DNA from: Chryseolinea soli
Lineage (GTDB): Bacteria; Bacteroidota; Bacteroidia; Cytophagales; Cyclobacteriaceae
Reading direction: 5' to 3'
Length of the DNA stretch: 64,000 bases
NCBI RefSeq assembly: GCF_003589925.1
Contig: NZ_CP032382.1
Location: 5,828,001 to 5,892,000 of the forward strand
Below, piece by piece: positions 56,565-64,000 of this stretch (position 1 is the first letter of the stretch; the number at the start of each line of letters is the position of its first letter). The notes beneath the pieces were generated by a model, which was not told the DNA's origin, searched no databases, and saw only the letters and a list, made by a program, of their open reading frames with translations. The position numbers and the translations under genes were made by a program.

Positions 56565-59500
56565 ATGAAAATATTCGCACTTACCACGGTTGTCGCCGTT
56601 TTATTTCTATTCAATGGATGCGGACAAGATCGTAAACTATTTCAATTGGTCGAACCGGATGATTCAGGTATACACTTTTCAAATGTGTTACGGGAGAATG
56701 ATACGTTGAATGCCCTGAAGTTCGAATACCTGTATAATGGTGCAGGTTTAGGTGTGGCAGATTTTAACAACGATGGCCGCGCAGATATCTTCTTTGCCGG
56801 GAACATCAATAGTTCTGCCCTTTATCTGAATAAGGGCAATTTGACTTTCGAGGATGTATCCGATGCTGCTGGCGTCAAGACAAGCCTTTGGTGTACAGGC
56901 GTCTCCATTGTTGATATTAACCAGGACGGGCTACTGGATATTTATGTTTCCACGGTTCATCCAAACAAGGACAAAAAAGTGCCCAATATCTTTTTTGTCA
57001 ACCAAGGATTGGATGAAAAAGGGATTCCCCAGTTTAAAGATCTGGCTGCGCCGCTTGGACTTGCTGATTCAAGCTATTCAACGCAAGCGGTGTTTTTTGA
57101 TTACGATCTGGACAGCGATCTGGATATGTTCCTGCTGACGAATTCCCTGGAGTCTTACCATCGTAATTCACCCATTGGCCAGCGCACCGATGGAAGTGGC
57201 AAAAGTGTTGATAAACTGTGCCGGCAAGATACGCTTGAAGACGGAACCGTTCACTTTACCGATGTATCGGCGAAGGCAGGTATTCTTGAAGAGGGGTGGG
57301 GCCTTGGAGTCATCGTAAACGATTTTAATCAGGACGGTTGGCCCGACATCTATTGTGCAAATGATTTTCTCTCATCCGATCAATTATACGTGAATCAACA
57401 AGATGGAACGTTCAGAAACGAAATTTCAACCTGGATGAATCACCAGGAGTTTAACGGAATGGGTACGGATATGGCCGACCTCAACAATGACGCGCTGAAT
57501 GACTTGGTGGTGGTAGACATGATGCCCGACGATAACCTCAGGCAAAAGACGATGTTCTCCTGGATGGGTTATGAGCGCTTTATGAAGAGTTTGAAGTTGA
57601 ATTATCGCCCTCAGTATATTCGAAATGTACTCCAGCGCAATAATGGAAATAACACCTTTAGTGATATCGGGTATCAAAGTGGAATTTATGCCACCGATTG
57701 GAGTTGGTCACCGCTTATCGCCGATTTTGACAATGATGGCCTTCGCGACATTTTTATCTCCAATGGCTATCTGAAAGATATTACGGACCTCGACTTTGTA
57801 ACGTATAATCAGGATGTAACCATGTTTGGGACAGATTCTTTAAAGGTGAAAAATGCGGCGAAAGCCCTTAAGGAACTTGGTGGCGTATTTAAACCTGATT
57901 TTCTATTCCGGAACAAAGGTGACTTTCAATTTGAAAGTGTGGGAGACTTCTGGGGTCTTTCCGACCCCACGTATTCCAATGGGGCAGCTTACTCGGACTT
58001 TGACAATGATGGAGACCTTGATCTGATACTCAATAACCTTAACGGAGTGGCCCGGTTATACCAGAACACGATTGCCGACAATACCCGGGTTGACGCAAAA
58101 TTCTTGCAACTACAATTGAAGGGGCCCCAGGGAAATCTTCAGGGAATTGGCACCCGGATCTGGGTGTATGGGGATGGACAACTCAGTTACGGTGAACAAC
58201 AGTTGCAACGGGGTTATCTCTCCAGCGTCGATCCCGTAATGCACTTTGGGTTAGGATCGAAAAAAGTTGACTCCGTTATCGTCGTGTGGCCGAGAGGGCA
58301 AATGCAGGTCATGCGAAATGTAAGCGCCAATACACGTATTACGGCCTCCCACGATCAAGCTGGATTGACGTATCAACGTCCGAAGCCTAATTCAACGTGG
58401 TTGGAAAAAGAAGAATCTGCGATCGCCACGGTGATGCCTGAAGAGGCTTACGCAGACTACAAATTTGGGCAGGCTACGTTACCCCACAAATTCTCTCAAC
58501 AAGGTCCACAACTTGCCGTGGGAGATATTAGCGGTGACGGCCTGGATGATTTTATCGTGGGTGGTACCGCTCATCATAGCGCCATGATCTATCAACAGGA
58601 GGCCGATGGGAAGTTTCATGTCGATTCGCTTGCCGTGAAAGCGTCAGAAGATGTTGGTATCCTACTATTTGATGCAGACAAGGATGGTGATCTGGATTTG
58701 TATTGTGTGAGCGGGAGCAGCGAGTTCGGTAAAGATGCATCCAAGTATCAGGACAGGCTATACAAGAATAATGGAAAAGGCAAGTTCCAGTTGGATAAAG
58801 ACGCTTTGCCAAAAATAGAAAGTAGTGGAAGTTGTGTGACGGCGGCAGACGTAGATCATGATGGCGACCTTGACTTGTTTGTTGGAGGGCGTGTCGTGCC
58901 AGTCTCATATCCCTCCACGCCGAGGAGTTATCTCATGCGAAATAATGGTCAAGGAAAATTTGAGGATGTGACCAGGAGCATAGGGAGCGGGCTGGATTCG
59001 GTGGGTATGGTGACCGACGCATTGTTCACTGATTTTGATAATGATGGATGGCAGGATCTGATCGTCGTTGGTGAGTGGATGCCTGTGACCGTATTTGGCA
59101 ATGACAAGGGGGTCTTTAAAAAAGTTACAGAACTTAAGACGGGGTGGTGGAGCAGCATAGCAGAAGGTGATTTCGATAACGATGGAGATCCCGATTACAT
59201 CTTAGGTAATCTTGGCAAAAATTCAGTGCTCCGCGCAAGCGAGCAGGAACCCGTATCCATATACGCAAAAGACTTTGATGCAAATGGTTCAATGGACCCA
59301 TTCATTTCACGCTATATACAAGGAAAGGAATATCCGGTACACTATCGTGAAACGATGACCGAACAGATCCCGGGATTGCGTCGCATGCTCCGGTCTTATT
59401 CGAAATACGGAAAGACGGAGATGAGTGAAATACTTAAATACTTGGGCGAACAGGACATGATCGTGAAGCGCGCGACATGTTTTGAGTCCTCGTACTTGGA

Positions 59501-59891
59501 AAACCAAGGTAAGGGAAAGTTTTCACTGCATGCCCTGCCCCTAAGTATTCAGGTTAGTCCCATGAATAGCATCACCGTCTGCCACCTCAACGACGATCCT
59601 TATCTCGATTTTCTTGCAGTCGGAAATTCGTTTGCAGAGGAAACTTTGTCGGGTTATCTCGATGCCGGTATCGGGGTGTATGCTTTGGGCAATGGTGATG
59701 GAACGTTTCAAATTATTCCTCCCTATCAAAGTGGCTTTTGTGTGATGACGGATGCCAAGGCGATCGGGGAGATAAAAATTGACAATAAACGCAAATGGAT
59801 CGTCACATCTAATCAGGCGCCGTTGATGTGGTTTAGATATGCCGAGCGGGATAGTGCAATGCTATTAGCGTTGTCTCGTCAAAAACATTGA
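56565..59891 (+). CDS. CRTAC1/ASPIC-UnbV FG-GAP lipoprotein
   Basis: An 1108-residue lipoprotein (LFNGC, Cys19). It has many FG-GAP/VCBS loops (DFNNDGRADIFFAGN, DINQDGLLDIYVS, DFNQDGWPDIYCAND, DADKDGDLDLYCVSG, DVDHDGDLDLFVGG, DFDNDGWQDLIVVG) and an ASPIC/UnbV domain at about 505-590 (GPQGNLQGIGTRIWVYGDGQ, GLGSKKVDSVIVVWP). Such proteins often accompany SusCD pairs in Cytophagales and may help display or bind substrate at the cell surface. The exact role is unknown. Confidence 0.88.
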   Translation: MKIFALTTVVAVLFLFNGCGQDRKLFQLVEPDDSGIHFSNVLRENDTLNALKFEYLYNGAGLGVADFNNDGRADIFFAGNINSSALYLNKGNLTFEDVSDAAGVKTSLWCTGVSIVDINQDGLLDIYVSTVHPNKDKKVPNIFFVNQGLDEKGIPQFKDLAAPLGLADSSYSTQAVFFDYDLDSDLDMFLLTNSLESYHRNSPIGQRTDGSGKSVDKLCRQDTLEDGTVHFTDVSAKAGILEEGWGLGVIVNDFNQDGWPDIYCANDFLSSDQLYVNQQDGTFRNEISTWMNHQEFNGMGTDMADLNNDALNDLVVVDMMPDDNLRQKTMFSWMGYERFMKSLKLNYRPQYIRNVLQRNNGNNTFSDIGYQSGIYATDWSWSPLIADFDNDGLRDIFISNGYLKDITDLDFVTYNQDVTMFGTDSLKVKNAAKALKELGGVFKPDFLFRNKGDFQFESVGDFWGLSDPTYSNGAAYSDFDNDGDLDLILNNLNGVARLYQNTIADNTRVDAKFLQLQLKGPQGNLQGIGTRIWVYGDGQLSYGEQQLQRGYLSSVDPVMHFGLGSKKVDSVIVVWPRGQMQVMRNVSANTRITASHDQAGLTYQRPKPNSTWLEKEESAIATVMPEEAYADYKFGQATLPHKFSQQGPQLAVGDISGDGLDDFIVGGTAHHSAMIYQQEADGKFHVDSLAVKASEDVGILLFDADKDGDLDLYCVSGSSEFGKDASKYQDRLYKNNGKGKFQLDKDALPKIESSGSCVTAADVDHDGDLDLFVGGRVVPVSYPSTPRSYLMRNNGQGKFEDVTRSIGSGLDSVGMVTDALFTDFDNDGWQDLIVVGEWMPVTVFGNDKGVFKKVTELKTGWWSSIAEGDFDNDGDPDYILGNLGKNSVLRASEQEPVSIYAKDFDANGSMDPFISRYIQGKEYPVHYRETMTEQIPGLRRMLRSYSKYGKTEMSEILKYLGEQDMIVKRATCFESSYLENQGKGKFSLHALPLSIQVSPMNSITVCHLNDDPYLDFLAVGNSFAEETLSGYLDAGIGVYALGNGDGTFQIIPPYQSGFCVMTDAKAIGEIKIDNKRKWIVTSNQAPLMWFRYAERDSAMLLALSRQKH

Positions 59892-60006
59892 ATTAGGCTA
59901 GGGACTGGAGCGGTTGAGTTTCTCGCAATGGGACTCATCGACCAATACTTGAAGCAAGATGACTCATGATCAATACAACGATAACCACTTATAAAACAAA
60001 GCTACG

Positions 60007-60963
60007 ATGCTGAAATCTTTGACCAAACTGACAAAAATCTTCATGCTCGCCACGTTACTCTTTGAGGTGACCTTGGCAACAGCACAAGACGGAACAATCT
60101 ATCCACTCGCAACGCCTGCGGAACCGAATGCAATCCCTCTCGGCACTGGCGGTGTCGAAGCACAACCTTCTGCTGAAACCTGGTTCAGGCAGTGGGGCGA
60201 TCCAATGGCACGGAATATTTCAAAGGCGACCCTTACACCATTCTTGCCTAAACCCGGTAAAGCCAATGGCGCAGCAGTAATCGTGGCGCCAGGCGGAGGT
60301 TTCCGCTGGTTGTCTATGGGTAACGAAGGATGGGAAGTTGCTCAAGCGCTTGCCGATCAGGGCATCGCTGCCTTTGTACTTAAATATCGTCTCTTTCCCA
60401 CGCCGGAGTCACTCGATGGTTTCAAGGAGTCCATGAATAGAACTTTCGCCGCAGCAACACCTCCCGCGGATGGTAAGAAGGATACACCTCCTCCTGCAGG
60501 TCCACCTCGCATGGATCTGTCCAACCAACTCGCGGATGCAGAAGCTGCTTATACGATGATTGTCAACCGGGCAAAGGAATGGGGCGTCGATACCAGTCGA
60601 CTGGGAATGATTGGCTTCTCCGCCGGTGCCGGTCTCACGATGCACACCACACTGAACTCAAAAGTCGTGCAACTCGACTTTATTGGCCCAATATATGGCG
60701 GCATGGGACCGGTTGAGGTACCGAAGAACGCTCCGCCAATGTTTAACGTGATCGCCTCGGATGATTTTCTATTTCGCGGCCAGTTCGGCGTGATTGAGTC
60801 GTGGTTTAAAGCAGGCAGGCCTGTCGAGTTTCATCTTTACCAGAATGGCGGCCACGGCTTCGGTCTGGGCAATCCAAATCGGACCAGTAACAAATGGTTC
60901 GACGCCTTCATGCACTGGCTTGATGTTAATGGGTTCCTTGTTGCAAAGACCGCGAAGCAATAA
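60007..60963 (+). CDS. Secreted alpha/beta hydrolase, acetyl/feruloyl-esterase-like
   Basis: A 318-residue secreted enzyme with a signal peptide (about residues 1-26). The nucleophile is S205 in GFSAGAG, the catalytic His is in NGGHGFGLG, and the Asp is in VIASDDFLFRGQ. The segment GAAVIVAPGGGFRWLSMGNEGWEVAQ is typical of BD-FAE/acetyl esterase types. Given the xylan context it probably removes acetyl or feruloyl groups, which is inference. A proline-rich insert (about residues 150-170) is unusual. Confidence 0.85.
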   Translation: MLKSLTKLTKIFMLATLLFEVTLATAQDGTIYPLATPAEPNAIPLGTGGVEAQPSAETWFRQWGDPMARNISKATLTPFLPKPGKANGAAVIVAPGGGFRWLSMGNEGWEVAQALADQGIAAFVLKYRLFPTPESLDGFKESMNRTFAAATPPADGKKDTPPPAGPPRMDLSNQLADAEAAYTMIVNRAKEWGVDTSRLGMIGFSAGAGLTMHTTLNSKVVQLDFIGPIYGGMGPVEVPKNAPPMFNVIASDDFLFRGQFGVIESWFKAGRPVEFHLYQNGGHGFGLGNPNRTSNKWFDAFMHWLDVNGFLVAKTAKQ

Positions 60964-61121
60964 GAGGATTAGTTTTGTTTAAGCATGCCTAAGGGTTGAT
61001 CAATGAAAGTGGAACTGAATAGAAAAGCGACTTTGTTTGGGCGAAAAGGATCGTGGGTGCATTTAGCTGAATGGCTCACGTCCTTTTTTGTGTTGCTATA
61101 GTGAATTGTAAAAGGAAGCGG

Positions 61122-61811
61122 ATGGACCTAAGCAGCTACCATAACCATTACAGAATTCTCGTGGCCGTTGACTGTATCATATTCGGTTTCGACGGAACGC
61201 AGTTGAAAGCGCTATTGATCAAAAGAGGTTTTGAACCTGAAAAAGGAAAATGGTCGTTGATGGGAGGTTTTGTCCGTGAAGATGAGGGGACTGATGAAGC
61301 AGCGAACAGAGTTCTACACCAACTGACCGGAATGAAAGGCATCTACATGGAACAGCTCTGCGCATTTGGCGATGTAGATCGCGATCCGGCAGGCAGGGTG
61401 ATCTCTATTGCTTACTTTGCACTGATCAATATTACAGACTACAACAAACAACTTCAGCTTGAACACGAAGCGAAGTGGTTTCCGCTCTCGGAAAGTCCGG
61501 AGCTTATTTTCGATCACCAAAAATTGCTATTGAAAGCTCAGGAACGACTACGCGAAAAGGTAGCCTGTGATCCTATTGGTTTTGAACTCCTTCCTCCAAA
61601 ATTCACGTTGCCGCGATTGCAAAGTCTGTATGAGGCCATCTACGAAATGCCGTTTGATCGGCGCAATTTCATAAAGAAAATGCGGTCGCTTGGAGTGCTG
61701 AATAAGCTGAATGAAAAGGAGAGAGGTTCATCCAGGAAAGGCGCATACTATTATGAATTCAATAATCAGCATTATAACCACGTTTATAAGAGCATCAAAA
61801 AATTTGTTTGA
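61122..61811 (+). CDS. Nudix-type transcriptional regulator (AraR/NrtR-like)
   Basis: A 229-residue protein. An N-terminal Nudix-fold domain (about 10-130) has a degenerate Nudix box: GGFVREDEGTDEAANRVLHQLTG lacks the REUxEE acidic core, so hydrolysis is unlikely. A C-terminal winged helix (about 145-229) ends RKGAYYYEF. This is the NrtR/AraR layout, and a Bacteroides AraR of this type is a known arabinose repressor. Here, beside an arabinoxylan locus, it may sense a pentose. ATG 61122 is chosen by domain start. Confidence 0.85.
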   Translation: MDLSSYHNHYRILVAVDCIIFGFDGTQLKALLIKRGFEPEKGKWSLMGGFVREDEGTDEAANRVLHQLTGMKGIYMEQLCAFGDVDRDPAGRVISIAYFALINITDYNKQLQLEHEAKWFPLSESPELIFDHQKLLLKAQERLREKVACDPIGFELLPPKFTLPRLQSLYEAIYEMPFDRRNFIKKMRSLGVLNKLNEKERGSSRKGAYYYEFNNQHYNHVYKSIKKFV

Positions 61812-61851
61812 AGCCAATAGATTAATAAACAACACGCATAAACTTATTCCA

Positions 61852-64000
61852 ATGATAGAAAGAGAGTTTTTTTTCAAGCGCTTAAAATCAATAATTTCGT
61901 TAACGGTCCTGCTTTTTTTGTTAAGTCACGCCTACGCACAGGAATTAAAGCTTAATGATCTCGAATATTTTGAAACGCAAGGCGTTAACGTCCTCGTTTA
62001 CAATAACCTTTTTACAGGGGGATTTAACGACGAGAAGAATGCGGGTATTGAATTAATCCATCACGGCGTGAGGACTGCCCAAGGTGGTGCGGTGAGGCTC
62101 TCCAACACGCCTGAACAGTGGGATCTGGTTCCGGAAATACCCACCAGAAAGGTGGACCGGGCGTCGAAAAGTATAGAGAGCACATTGCGTTATAAAGATT
62201 ACGATTTCGATTCGCGCGTGATGGTTACAGCGAAGGGTAGTGGTTTTGAAATATCGGTCTACCTGGACAAACCCATTCCTAAAGAACTTGAGGGAAGTGC
62301 AGGCTTTAATCTCGAATTTCTCCCTTCACAGTATTGGGGCAAAGCTTATCTGGCAGACGGACGTTATAATCGATTCCCACGTTACGTGGTGGGTAACAGT
62401 GTGGCAAGACCGAACAACGAAAAGCCAAAACAATTTAAAGGTTACAAAACATACGACGACAGGGGTACCGGTAAATTCATTGATCCACTTCCGCTGGAAA
62501 AAGGTCGTACGTTTGTTCTGGCACCCGATGAGCCTTCACGCCTTGTGAAAATCACTTCGCAGGATGCCGACCTGATGCTCTTCGATGGACGCGTGTTGGC
62601 CCAAAATGGTTGGTTTGTTGTTCGTAGTATTCTCCCTTCAGGAAAAACAGGAAAAGTGTTGACCTGGACGGTTGAGCCAAACGCCATCAAAGGGTGGGTG
62701 AGAGAGCCAAACATAGGTTTCTCCCAAGTCGGTTACATCCCCAAACAACAGAAAGTCGCCGTTATTGAACTTGACAAGAAAGACAAGCCACTGGCCACAG
62801 CCTCACTATACAGAATAGGCAACGACGGCGGTGCCAGCGAGGTGTTCAGCGGGAAGATAATTTCATGGGGCGATTACTATAAATATCACTATGTGAAATT
62901 TGATTTCACCTCCGTCACTACCCCAGGTATATATTACATCCAATATGGCAATTTCAAAACGAACGACTTCCTGATTGAAAATAACGTGTATGATAAGATC
63001 ACGGACGCCACGAGCGACATATGGATTCCGATTCACATGAATCACATGTTTGTAAATGAGGCGTACAGGGTGTGGCATGGAGAACCTTTCAAGGAAGGCT
63101 ATCTCCAGGCCCCGCCAAACACAGATCATTTCGATCTGCATGCTCAGGGACCGACAACGGATACGAAGTATAAAGCCCTCGAACCGATCCCGGGACTAAA
63201 CGTCGGTGGATTTTTCGATGCAGGAGATTTTGATATTGAAACAGGCGCGAATATTAGTGTAGTACAAAACTTCGTTCAAACGTGGGAGTATTTTAAGCCA
63301 CTACGGGATCAAACGTTTGTTGATCAGAAGCAACGCTATGTCGACCTTCATCGACCTGATGGAACACCCGATGTATTGCAGTTTATCGAGCACGGAACAT
63401 TGAACCTTGTAGCGCAGGCAGAGATTGTTGGCCACATGACGCAAACGCTTTCAAACGCTGTGCTCGACAATTATCACCACCTGGGAGACGCAGCTTCATT
63501 AACCGATGGACTTCCTTATAACCCGGACCTTGGTCCTTACGAAAGAGCAAAAGACGGAAGGTCGAGCGGAGTCAAAGATGACATGTGGGCATTCACGAGT
63601 CGCAACCCTCGACTTGATCTTTACGCCGCTACCATGTTTGCTGCGGCGAGTAGGGCTTTGAAGGGCTATAATGATGATCTTTCTGCCAGAGCATTAGTGC
63701 AGTCAAAGAGACTTCTGAAAGAAGCAACCGACCTTCTCGCGGCGAAGCCAGAAGACAATTCGCCTTGGGGAGCGTCGGCTAATGTTGGCACCAATCTTCA
63801 ACTCTATAGGGCGACCGGCGAAAAACAGTACCTCGATAAATTTCAGGAGCTCTTATGGCCAGCGCTTGATCGCAACGTTAATTCCACACTGCTGACGGCG
63901 CTGAATGCCGTCCCACATATGGATGCAGCCTTCAAAGAAAAGCTTCGTCCCTACGTTGTCAAGTATGCGGATTACATAAAAGGATTAGAAAAGGAAAATC
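61852..64000 (+). CDS. GH9 endoglucanase-like enzyme, 3' end cut by window edge
   Basis: The first 716 codons are present. A signal peptide (about residues 1-24, ending SHAYA) is followed by a long N-terminal region (about 25-275). An Ig-like cellulase N-terminal domain follows (about 280-380, with WVREPNIGFSQVGYIPKQQKVAVIELDKKD). The GH9 catalytic domain starts near 400 and carries FFDAGDFD (D456/D459 of the catalytic Asp loop). The conserved C-terminal Glu lies beyond 64000. It would cut beta-1,4-glucan or xyloglucan backbones. Confidence 0.9.
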   Translation, partial: MIEREFFFKRLKSIISLTVLLFLLSHAYAQELKLNDLEYFETQGVNVLVYNNLFTGGFNDEKNAGIELIHHGVRTAQGGAVRLSNTPEQWDLVPEIPTRKVDRASKSIESTLRYKDYDFDSRVMVTAKGSGFEISVYLDKPIPKELEGSAGFNLEFLPSQYWGKAYLADGRYNRFPRYVVGNSVARPNNEKPKQFKGYKTYDDRGTGKFIDPLPLEKGRTFVLAPDEPSRLVKITSQDADLMLFDGRVLAQNGWFVVRSILPSGKTGKVLTWTVEPNAIKGWVREPNIGFSQVGYIPKQQKVAVIELDKKDKPLATASLYRIGNDGGASEVFSGKIISWGDYYKYHYVKFDFTSVTTPGIYYIQYGNFKTNDFLIENNVYDKITDATSDIWIPIHMNHMFVNEAYRVWHGEPFKEGYLQAPPNTDHFDLHAQGPTTDTKYKALEPIPGLNVGGFFDAGDFDIETGANISVVQNFVQTWEYFKPLRDQTFVDQKQRYVDLHRPDGTPDVLQFIEHGTLNLVAQAEIVGHMTQTLSNAVLDNYHHLGDAASLTDGLPYNPDLGPYERAKDGRSSGVKDDMWAFTSRNPRLDLYAATMFAAASRALKGYNDDLSARALVQSKRLLKEATDLLAAKPEDNSPWGASANVGTNLQLYRATGEKQYLDKFQELLWPALDRNVNSTLLTALNAVPHMDAAFKEKLRPYVVKYADYIKGLEKEN

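Overview
The window looks like part of a Bacteroidota chromosome, most likely a soil- or plant-associated Cytophagales-type bacterium. Three things support this: SusC/SusD outer-membrane pairs with a lineage-typical hybrid two-component regulator, many Sec- and lipoprotein-type signal peptides, and starts that mostly lack Shine-Dalgarno sequences. Paralogue-rich families (AraC, DUF1059, DUF3667, DUF2975, CRTAC1/FG-GAP) fit too. The genus is inference. I see no rRNA, tRNA, CRISPR array, insertion sequence or phage gene.

Region 1 (about 1-20 kb) is an accessory mosaic of small regulator-plus-enzyme modules. In order it holds a PQQ quinoprotein lipoprotein running off the left edge, a cupin divergent from an AraC regulator, secreted proteins of unknown role, an epoxide hydrolase beside an AraC regulator, a membrane-anchored AraC regulator, and a secreted NTF2-like/PQQ sugar dehydrogenase fusion. 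These are followed by a MarR-SRPBCC pair divergent from a DUF1624 membrane protein, a DUF3667 protein divergent from a PAS-LuxR regulator, and a tight six-gene minus-strand cluster divergent from a LysR gene. Several divergent promoters carry clean inverted or direct repeats that look like operators.

Region 2 (about 20-36 kb) is mixed: DUF1801, a dihydrofolate-reductase-like protein, an Ig-like lipoprotein, an ABC exporter pair, a sterol desaturase, a Gre factor, an FG-GAP propeller protein, an acyltransferase, a HAD phosphatase, a secreted beta-helix protein, a DUF6985-ankyrin protein, an LLM oxidoreductase, an EthD protein and a DUF2975/XRE pair. It also contains a short relic matching the 3' end of the PQQ sugar dehydrogenase gene and an unassigned reading-frame fragment.

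Region 3 (about 36-64 kb) starts with a two-gene envelope cassette, a lipoprotein whose signal peptide is out of frame by one base and a beta-barrel protein. A hemicellulose utilisation locus follows. It has a sigma-70-like factor, a GH43-GH10 bimodular xylanase, a double CE1 feruloyl-esterase-like protein, a GH95 fucosidase, a hybrid two-component sensor/regulator, SusC, SusD, a CRTAC1/UnbV lipoprotein, an acetyl-esterase-like hydrolase, a Nudix-type (AraR/NrtR-like) repressor and the first 716 codons of a GH9 glucanase cut by the right edge. Together these would debranch and depolymerise feruloylated arabinoxylan and possibly xyloglucan outside the cell or in the periplasm, import oligomers through SusCD, and sense them through the hybrid regulator.

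The most interesting non-coding signal is a pair of conserved elements. A 44-nt AT-rich element and a 21-nt perfect inverted repeat occur in the same order upstream of both the sigma-factor/GH operon and the hybrid regulator gene. This suggests one regulator controls both transcription units.
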